A stretch of DNA of 28,346 nt, taken from the NCBI GenBank assembly GCA_023387085.1, contig JAEWIL010000262.1, positions 1 to 28,346 on the forward strand, written 5' to 3'. Shown here one piece after another: positions 22,588 to 28,346 of this stretch. Numbering within the stretch: the first letter of the stretch is position 1; each line of letters begins with the position of its first letter. The notes beneath the pieces were generated by a model that worked only from the letters and a program-made list of their open reading frames with translations, searched no databases and was not told the DNA's origin. Both the position numbers and the translations under genes were made by a program. Origin of the DNA: Pseudomonadota bacterium (lineage in GTDB: Bacteria; Pseudomonadota; Alphaproteobacteria; Sphingomonadales; Sphingomonadaceae).

Positions 22588-23949
22588 ATGGCCGACACGC
22601 CTGCCAGGGAAGACCAATGGCGCCGCCTCTATCTGGGTGTGCGCGGCAAGTTCTTTCTCGCTCTCACCATCGCGATAACCTGGACGATGCTCAGCGTGTG
22701 GCTCTCGCAACGCTGGCTCGTCGACCTGGCTGAGGTAACCAATTGGCCGTTCGCGCTGATTGCCATCATCTTCATTGCCTATGTTCCAGGCTTCATGAAT
22801 GCCTTCCTGATCGCGACCCTTTCGCTCGATCGCAGGCCGATGGCACATGTCTCGCCAAAGCGCGAAATGCCGGGCGTGACCGTGCTCGTCGCCGCCTATA
22901 ATGAAGCGGCCGGCATCCGGGATACGCTGACGAGCCTGTCGCGTCAGGATTATCGGGGGCCGCTCCAAGTTTTCATTCTCAATGACGGATCGTCGGACGA
23001 CACCGCGACAATTGTCCGCGAACATCTGGCATCGCTCTCGCTCCCGGATGGCATAACCGTCACTCTGCACGATTTTCAGGTGAATCGCGGGAAATCGGCT
23101 GTTCTGAACGATGGTTTAAAGGCTGCGTCGCACGATCTGGTCGTTACCATCGATGGCGACTGCTGGGTTCGGCGCAATGCCTTGACGCAGATCGTCAGCC
23201 GTTATCTGTCCGATCCCGACAATACCGTGGCGGTCGCCGGCGCCGTCATGGTGCGCAATTCGCGAACGAATTTGCTGACCCGCGCGCAGGAGTGGGATTA
23301 TTTTCACGGCATCGCGTCGGTCAAGCGCATGCAGGGCATGTATCACGGGACGCTCGTCGCCCAGGGCGCCTTCTCGCTCTACCGCCGCGACGCGCTTGAA
23401 GAAGTGGGTGGGTGGCCCGAATGCGTCGGCGAAGACATCGTTGTTTCCTGGGCCTTGCTTGAGCGCGACTACCGCATCGGCTACGCGGACAGTGCGCTGG
23501 CCTTCACCAATGTGCCCGAAGGCATTCGGCAGTTCGCGCTGCAGCGCAAACGCTGGTCGCGCGGGCTTATGGAGGCATTCAAGGCGCATTGGCGGCTGCT
23601 CTTCAAGCGCCGCATGACGACGCTGTTCATCTGGTGGAACGTCGCCTTCCTGCCTTTGGATCTTGTCTATAGCTTTATCTTCATTCCCGGCATCGTCCTC
23701 GCCTGCTTCGGCTATTTCTATATCGCCGGACCGCTGACGCTGGCCGTTCTGCCCTTGGCCGCGCTCTGGAACGTCGTGATCTTTCGCATCCAGCGCGACG
23801 TCTATCGCAGCGAGAATCTGGTCGTGCGGCGAAACCCGATGGGGTTCCTGTTCTATGCATTGGTTTATAGCCTGCTGATGCAGCCGGTGTGCGTATGGGG
23901 CTATATCGCCGAGATCATCGGCATGAAGAAAAAGTGGGATACGAAATGA
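22588..23949 (+). CDS. processive GT2 glycosyltransferase (PgaC/BcsA-like synthase)
   Basis: A 453-residue inner-membrane glycan synthase. Two N-terminal membrane helices (about 22-40 and 54-80) precede the GT2 domain: VTVLVAAYNEA at 97-107, ILNDGSSDDT at 130-139, the DxD metal motif in TIDGD (189-191), GED at 281-283 and the processivity motif QRKRW at 319-323. C-terminal membrane segments lie at about 344-380, 383-400 and 417-445. There is no PilZ domain, so it is not a c-di-GMP-regulated BcsA. It most resembles synthases of beta-linked polymers such as poly-N-acetylglucosamine (PgaC). ATG 22588 has GGAAAGG just upstream. Its stop overlaps the outer-membrane protein start (ATGA). Confidence 0.9.
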   Translation: MADTPAREDQWRRLYLGVRGKFFLALTIAITWTMLSVWLSQRWLVDLAEVTNWPFALIAIIFIAYVPGFMNAFLIATLSLDRRPMAHVSPKREMPGVTVLVAAYNEAAGIRDTLTSLSRQDYRGPLQVFILNDGSSDDTATIVREHLASLSLPDGITVTLHDFQVNRGKSAVLNDGLKAASHDLVVTIDGDCWVRRNALTQIVSRYLSDPDNTVAVAGAVMVRNSRTNLLTRAQEWDYFHGIASVKRMQGMYHGTLVAQGAFSLYRRDALEEVGGWPECVGEDIVVSWALLERDYRIGYADSALAFTNVPEGIRQFALQRKRWSRGLMEAFKAHWRLLFKRRMTTLFIWWNVAFLPLDLVYSFIFIPGIVLACFGYFYIAGPLTLAVLPLAALWNVVIFRIQRDVYRSENLVVRRNPMGFLFYALVYSLLMQPVCVWGYIAEIIGMKKKWDTK

Positions 23950-24869
23950 AATATGCCGCCATCACGCTCGCTGCCGCGTTCGGCTGCCTGTCGTCGGCTC
24001 CGGCCGTTGCGCAAGACGATCGAGCCGCGCTCCCGCCGCGCCACGCCGTCGGCGTTGACATCTTCGCATCGACCGATGCGGACGATACGGATGTCATTCG
24101 CGCAGGCGTCAATCTTGATCCCGTTTACAAGGGTCCGGATAACTATCTTGGCCTGCGCGTCGAGAAGGCCTGGTATCGTCCCCTGGGCCTTAAGACGACC
24201 GAGAAGGAACGGGTCTTTCTGCGGTATGCCGACGGGTCGACCGACTGGAAATGGAACGCCCAGGCCGGCACCGACGGCGATACCATAATCGGTTCTGCCG
24301 CGATCCACGACGAGTCCAAGTACCGCAAAGAATTCTTCATCGAGCGCGATATTGTCGAAACGCCGCGCGGCGTGAAAGACGGCATCTATTATACTTTTGT
24401 CGGCGCGGCCCTCGATATTCCGGTCGACGATCGGAACAGCTTTACCGTCATGGCAGGAGCGCAGGAATTTACCGGCAAGAATGTCCGTCTCCACGCCCGG
24501 GCGAACTATGTCCATGTGCTCAAGCCGGAATGGGGCCTGAGCGCGCAGCTCCGGACCCGCTACTTCCACAGCACCGAGCCGCGCGAATATGATTATTACT
24601 CACCGCGCTGGTACGTGCAGGCGCTCCCGGTCCTTCAGCTCCGCAGATTTAGCGGCGGCTGGCGCTACATGGTCGCGGGCGGAGTCGGAGCGCAGCGCGA
24701 CGCCGTCAGCGACTGGCGGGCGTCCTATTATGCCGCAGCCGAAATCACGAGCCCGGCAGTTGGCAGCAATTGGCATCTCAAGGCCGCGGCGCTCTACAAT
24801 AATATTCCGCAGAACACCGGCGCCTATGATTATGGGCAGCTGACCATCGGCATCACTAGAACCTTCTAG
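23946..24869 (+). CDS. outer-membrane beta-barrel partner of the GT2 (BcsS/PgaA-barrel-like)
   Basis: A 307-residue exported protein. The signal peptide ends AVA|QDD after residue 22. The rest is built of short amphipathic strands with many aromatic ends (YLGLRVEKAWYRPLG, IYYTFVGAALDIPV, YVQALPVLQL) and ends in phenylalanine (ITIGITRTF-like terminus), as outer-membrane barrels do. It may belong to the BcsS-type or PgaA-barrel-like groups; I cannot decide. Translational coupling to the glycan synthase (ATGA) argues for a role in exporting or anchoring its product. There are no TPR repeats, unlike full-length PgaA or BcsC. Confidence 0.75.
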   Translation: MKYAAITLAAAFGCLSSAPAVAQDDRAALPPRHAVGVDIFASTDADDTDVIRAGVNLDPVYKGPDNYLGLRVEKAWYRPLGLKTTEKERVFLRYADGSTDWKWNAQAGTDGDTIIGSAAIHDESKYRKEFFIERDIVETPRGVKDGIYYTFVGAALDIPVDDRNSFTVMAGAQEFTGKNVRLHARANYVHVLKPEWGLSAQLRTRYFHSTEPREYDYYSPRWYVQALPVLQLRRFSGGWRYMVAGGVGAQRDAVSDWRASYYAAAEITSPAVGSNWHLKAAALYNNIPQNTGAYDYGQLTIGITRTF

Positions 24870-24889
24870 GTCTGACGACGTCGGAACGG

Positions 24890-25456
24890 CTATCGCCCGC
24901 CGGCCGCCAATCGGGCGCGGAGCTTTTGCAATTCGGCTGGCGCGACAGGCGATAGCGCCGCGGCCGGCTTGCCTTCGCGCAGGCGCTGGCGGTCCTTTTC
25001 GTTCGGCTCGATCCGGCGGACACGGACCGGAGCGTGGCCTTGTGCCCTGATCCCGAGCTCTTCGGCGGCGCCGCGCGACAGGTCGATGATGCGGCCGTTT
25101 TGGGCGAACGGTCCGCGGTCGTTGATGCGGACGATAATGCGCCGGCCCGTGTCGAGCGCGGTCACCTCGACATAGGTCGGAAGCGGAAGCGTCGTGTGCG
25201 CGGCGGTGATCCAGCCGGGACGAAACTTCTCGCCATTCGCAGTGCGGTTGCCCGATTCGCTTCCGTACCAGCTTGCGTAGCCCAGCGTGTCATAGGCCGG
25301 GGCGGCGGCTGGAACATAGGTCGTGCCGCGCACCGTATAGGGCGGGCCGATGCGGACCGGGACATCGCTCACCGGACGAAAATTGCCCCCCGCGCACGCC
25401 GATAACAGCGATATCATCGCTGTTGCGCTTGCCAGTCTGATCGGTCGGATTTGCAT
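24890..25456 (-). CDS. rlpA: RlpA-like septal ring lytic transglycosylase lipoprotein
   Basis: A 188-residue lipoprotein. The signal peptide has the lipobox LSAC with Cys21. The double-psi beta-barrel domain spans about 55-150 with the RlpA hallmarks GYASWYGSESGNRTANGE, ITAAHTTLPLPTYVEVT and VRINDRGPF, then IDLSRGAAEELG. RlpA cleaves denuded glycan strands at the septum. There is no SPOR domain at the C-terminus, so septal targeting must rest on other features. ATG 25456 is preceded at once by GAGG; the frame stays open far upstream opposite the receptor gene, but that is a shadow. It converges with the barrel gene at a 20-bp gap and diverges from the TonB receptor. Confidence 0.93.
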   Translation of the reverse strand: MQIRPIRLASATAMISLLSACAGGNFRPVSDVPVRIGPPYTVRGTTYVPAAAPAYDTLGYASWYGSESGNRTANGEKFRPGWITAAHTTLPLPTYVEVTALDTGRRIIVRINDRGPFAQNGRIIDLSRGAAEELGIRAQGHAPVRVRRIEPNEKDRQRLREGKPAAALSPVAPAELQKLRARLAAGGR

Positions 25457-25507
25457 CCTCGGGGTGTAGAGGCGGCGAAGGGGAGAATAAAGGCCGGACC
25501 GCCAGCG

Positions 25508-25537
25508 GTAATAGGACGCCCCGTGCCGTAGCGTAAA
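25508..25537 (-). promoter_or_regulatory. candidate promoter of rlpA
   Basis: Read leftward, TTTACG (25532-25537) and TATTAC (25508-25513) are 18 bp apart, with four consensus matches each. Transcription would begin about 25501, leaving a 45-base leader. Confidence 0.35.
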
Positions 25538-25693
25538 CTGTTGCTTTTTAGCCACTAACCACTGGAAAATCGCGGTTTTGGCGTGGCGTCCGTTGACGCG
25601 GCGGGGCGGCGCGATACAGCCACCGGTCACCGCCGGGGCATCTCCCTCCTCAGGCCCGATGGGTCGCGTTCCGGTGGTTTGGAGAGAGAGACC

Positions 25694-28315
25694 ATGACTT
25701 TGCGCAACATCCTGTTGGGCGCCACCATGCTGTGCGCCGCGACCACCCCCGCCATCGCTTTTGCCCAGGACACCGCTCGCGCCGACGATAGCGCGGCGCC
25801 GGCAGCGACCAACGACGTCACCGATTATGGCAACGACATCATCGTCACCGCGTCGAAGCGGTCGCAGACGCTGCAGGACACGCCGATCGCGGTTTCGGTG
25901 ACCTCGGCCGCCGACCTCCAGAACGCGCAGATCCGCGACCTCATCGACCTGCAGTCGGCGGTCCCCAGCCTCCGCGTCTCGCAGCTCCAGTCGAGCGCGA
26001 ACACCAACTTCATCATTCGCGGCTTCGGCAACGGCGCGAACAACCCCGGCATCGAACCCTCGGTCGGCGTCTTCATCGACGGCGTCTATCGCTCGCGCTC
26101 GGCCGCCCAGATCGGCGACCTTCCCAACGTCGAGCGCGTCGAAGTGCTGCGCGGCCCGCAGTCGACCCTGTTCGGCAAGAATGCGTCGGCCGGCGTCATC
26201 AGCATCGTCACGCAGAAGCCCCAGTATGAATTCGGGGGTTCGGTCGAGGCGAGCTACGGCAATTACGACGCCTTCGTGATCAAGGGCGACATCACCGGCC
26301 CGATCAGCGACACGATCGCCTTCTCGCTCGGCGGCAACTACAACCGCCGCGACGGCTATGCCAAGGACGTCAATCTCGACACCGACGTCAATGACCGCAA
26401 CCGCTGGGGCGTGCGCGGCCAGCTGCTCATCGAGCCGACCGACGCGCTCTCGATCCGCCTGATCGGCGACTATGACAAGATCGACGAGAATTGCTGCATC
26501 GCCGGCAACGTCATCGCCGGCCCGACCGTCGCGATCACCAATGCGCTCGCGGGCGGCACCAGCGTCGATGCGAACAACCCCTTCTCGTACCGCGTCTACA
26601 ACAATTTCCTGTCGTCGAACCTGATCAAGAATTACGGCGGTTCGGGCCAGATCGACTATGATCTCGGCAATATGGCGCTGACCTCGATCACCGCCTACCG
26701 CGAGGTGCGCGCCAACACCAACCAGGATTCGGACTTCACCAGCGCCGACCTGATCGGTCAGAAGTCGGACGACACCGCGATCAACACCTTCACGCAGGAA
26801 CTGCGCCTGGCTTCGGACTTCGACGGCCCGCTCAACTTCCTCGTCGGCGGCTATTATTTCAACGAAAAGATCAGGCAGCACAGCCAGATCTATTTCGGCG
26901 ACGATTTCCGCGGCTATGGCAATGCGCTGATCCAGGCGGCAAGCGGCGGCGCGCTCAGCGTTCCGGTGCTTGAGGCGGCACTGGGTGCGCCGAGCGGCTC
27001 CTTCTTCCGCGCCGGTGACGGCATGGACGAATATTACCGCATGAAGAACACCGCCTGGTCGATCTTTGGCACGCTCGATTTCGAGGTGACCGATCGCCTG
27101 ACGCTGACCCTCGGCGGCAACTACACCAAGGACAAGAAGCGTTTCGCGACCGACGTGACGAGCACCGATGTCTTCTCGGGCATCAACCTCGACGCACCGG
27201 CCTATGCGCCGTTCCGCAACCAGCTGCTGCTTGGCGGCGCGCTGCAACAGGCGGGTGTCAATCCGAACGACCCGGCGGCGGTCTTCGCATTCGCGACCAA
27301 CCCGGCAACCGCGGCGACCTTCGCGCAGTTCCAGGCCTTCGCGAACGCCAACCAGAACAACCCGGCGGCGAACCCGCTCAATCCGCTGAAGGCGTTCCAG
27401 TTCCTGCCGCCGTTCCTCAACGTACCGAACAGCGTCGAACCCGGCAAGACCAACGACGGCGATTTCAGCTACAGCGCGCGTCTGGCCTATAAGCTGACCG
27501 ACACGGTCAACGTCTATGCGACCTATGCGACCGGCTTCAAGGCGAGCTCGGTCAACCTGTCGCGCGACAGCCGCCCGCTCGCCAGCGACCTGCCGGCGAT
27601 CATCGCGGGCGGTCTCGCCACGCCGAATCTCGTGTCGGGCTCGCGTTTCGCGGCGCCGGAAGAATCGTCGGTCTACGAAGCCGGGTTGAAGGCGCAGTGG
27701 TCGGTCGCGGCGCTGAACCTCGCGGTGTTCAAGCAGTCGATCAAGGGCTTCCAGTCGAACGTCTTCACCGGCACCGGCTTCGCGCTTGCCAACGCGGGCA
27801 AGCAGTCGACCTGGGGCGTCGAGTTCGATGGTTCGGTACGTCCGGTGCAGGGACTCAATCTCAATTTGGCGGTGACCTGGCTCGATCCGAAGTATGACAG
27901 CTTTATCGGCTCGGCGGTCGGCGATCTGTCGGGCAAGAAGCCCGCTGGCATTCCCGATCTGTCGGTTTCGATGGGTGCGACCTATACCCACGAATTCGCG
28001 GGCGGGACCAAGGCGATCGCGCATGTCGATTACCAGTATGAAAGCCCGACGCAGATCGTCGATGGGCTCACGGGCTTCGCGACCGACGCCGAAGGGATCC
28101 GCATTGCTCAGGGCCTGAAGCGCGAAGTGAACCAGCTCAACGCCTCGTTCACGATCGCGCTGACGAACGGGCTCGAACTCGGCGTGTGGGGTCGCAACCT
28201 CACCAACGCGCAATATCTGACGACCGTATTCGACGCGGTCGCCCAAGCGGGCAGCGTGTCGGGCTATCCCAGCCAGCCGCGCACTTATGGCGTGACCGGC
28301 CGCTTCAAATTCTGA
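25694..28315 (+). CDS. TonB-dependent outer-membrane receptor
   Basis: An 873-residue TonB-dependent receptor. The signal peptide is cleaved after AFA at residue 24. A TonB-box-like NDIIVTASKR is at about 49-58, followed by the plug (DTPIAVSVTSAADLQ..., LRGPQSTLFGKNASAGVI) and a 22-strand-type barrel ending GVTGRFKF with the terminal aromatic residue. The extracellular loops include an Ala/Asn-rich stretch (about residues 525-565). The family imports siderophores, vitamin B12, glycans or other large substrates; the ligand cannot be read here. GGAGAGAGAG lies just before ATG 25694. It is monocistronic within the window and followed by a terminator-like hairpin. Confidence 0.96.
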   Translation: MTLRNILLGATMLCAATTPAIAFAQDTARADDSAAPAATNDVTDYGNDIIVTASKRSQTLQDTPIAVSVTSAADLQNAQIRDLIDLQSAVPSLRVSQLQSSANTNFIIRGFGNGANNPGIEPSVGVFIDGVYRSRSAAQIGDLPNVERVEVLRGPQSTLFGKNASAGVISIVTQKPQYEFGGSVEASYGNYDAFVIKGDITGPISDTIAFSLGGNYNRRDGYAKDVNLDTDVNDRNRWGVRGQLLIEPTDALSIRLIGDYDKIDENCCIAGNVIAGPTVAITNALAGGTSVDANNPFSYRVYNNFLSSNLIKNYGGSGQIDYDLGNMALTSITAYREVRANTNQDSDFTSADLIGQKSDDTAINTFTQELRLASDFDGPLNFLVGGYYFNEKIRQHSQIYFGDDFRGYGNALIQAASGGALSVPVLEAALGAPSGSFFRAGDGMDEYYRMKNTAWSIFGTLDFEVTDRLTLTLGGNYTKDKKRFATDVTSTDVFSGINLDAPAYAPFRNQLLLGGALQQAGVNPNDPAAVFAFATNPATAATFAQFQAFANANQNNPAANPLNPLKAFQFLPPFLNVPNSVEPGKTNDGDFSYSARLAYKLTDTVNVYATYATGFKASSVNLSRDSRPLASDLPAIIAGGLATPNLVSGSRFAAPEESSVYEAGLKAQWSVAALNLAVFKQSIKGFQSNVFTGTGFALANAGKQSTWGVEFDGSVRPVQGLNLNLAVTWLDPKYDSFIGSAVGDLSGKKPAGIPDLSVSMGATYTHEFAGGTKAIAHVDYQYESPTQIVDGLTGFATDAEGIRIAQGLKREVNQLNASFTIALTNGLELGVWGRNLTNAQYLTTVFDAVAQAGSVSGYPSQPRTYGVTGRFKF

Positions 28316-28326
28316 TGAAGAGCAGG

Positions 28327-28346
28327 CGGGGCGATTCGTCGCTCCG
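28327..28346 (+). terminator. TTCG-loop hairpin after the TonB receptor
   Basis: CGGGGCGA-TTCG-TCGCTCCG forms an 8-bp stem (one G-T pair) closed by a stable TTCG tetraloop, 11 bases after the receptor stop and ending exactly at the window edge. Any T-run would be beyond the window, so intrinsic termination is likely but not proven. Confidence 0.6.

Noticed and set aside
24870..24889. Terminator between the barrel gene and rlpA
   Set aside because: The TCTGA/TCGGA stem is only five pairs with a G-T and no T-run on either strand.
22340..24890. Phage/island attachment site at the 3' end of tRNA-Phe
   Set aside because: No integrase and no repeat of the tRNA 3' sequence was found downstream in the window.
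25593..25618. TTGACG / GATACA promoter for the TonB receptor
   Set aside because: The spacing is only 14 bp, too short for a normal sigma-70 promoter.
24890..28246. 1118-codon minus-strand frame running from opposite the TonB receptor into rlpA
   Set aside because: The upstream 930 codons are the antisense shadow of the receptor gene, with Arg/Asp/Val-rich nonsense composition. The real rlpA begins at its own lipoprotein signal at 25456.
1..28346. CRISPR array, transposase or integrase
   Set aside because: No regularly spaced repeats and no DDE or tyrosine-recombinase motifs were seen in any plausible frame.

Overview
The window looks like chromosomal DNA of a sphingomonad-type alphaproteobacterium (Sphingopyxis/Sphingomonas-like). 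I infer this from the high GC content, the gene order infA - maf - short RNase E/G - yacG - tRNA-Phe, the TonB-dependent receptor, and the way the exosortase A (XrtA) locus is organised. No database search was possible, so family names come from motif recognition and memory.

Region 1 (about 1-17393) is an XrtA/PEP-CTERM-associated exopolysaccharide locus. A leftward arm (FemAB/CelD-like acyltransferase, acyl carrier protein, 'hydrolase 2'; the last runs off the window) diverges from a rightward arm across only a few bases. The rightward arm begins with an AMP-forming acyl-CoA ligase and a PLP-dependent decarboxylase. After a 185-bp gap carrying a 17-bp dyad come ten tightly packed genes: Wza-like export lipoprotein, Wzz-like chain-length protein, BY-type tyrosine autokinase, outer-membrane barrel, ExeA-like ATPase, polysaccharide deacetylase, FemAB-like protein, GT4 glycosyltransferase, exosortase A fused to an EpsI domain, and an asparagine-synthase-like amidotransferase. 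Most junctions are ATGA/GTGA overlaps, so this reads as one operon. Together they would assemble, modify, regulate and export an exopolysaccharide and process PEP-CTERM proteins. No PEP-CTERM substrate and no PrsK/PrsR-type regulator lies in the window.

Region 2 (17394-18080) is a visibly less GC-rich patch with short repeats and an orphan small membrane protein (GTG start). Region 3 (18081-20146) is a two-gene unit of a CelD-like GNAT protein and a JmjC/cupin_8-like putative Fe(II) oxygenase. Region 4 (20230-22362) is the housekeeping run infA, maf, RNase E/G, yacG and tRNA-Phe(GAA). Region 5 (22588-24869) pairs a processive GT2 (PgaC/BcsA-like, no PilZ domain) with an outer-membrane barrel. 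Region 6 has rlpA (minus strand) diverging from a TonB-dependent receptor, which ends near a TTCG-loop hairpin at the window edge.

The least understood part is the XrtA-linked ligase / decarboxylase / carrier-protein / hydrolase / acyltransferase set around 1-4433. It looks like carrier-bound chemistry that makes a small amine- or acyl-type group for the glycan or for exported proteins, but its substrate is not evident from sequence.
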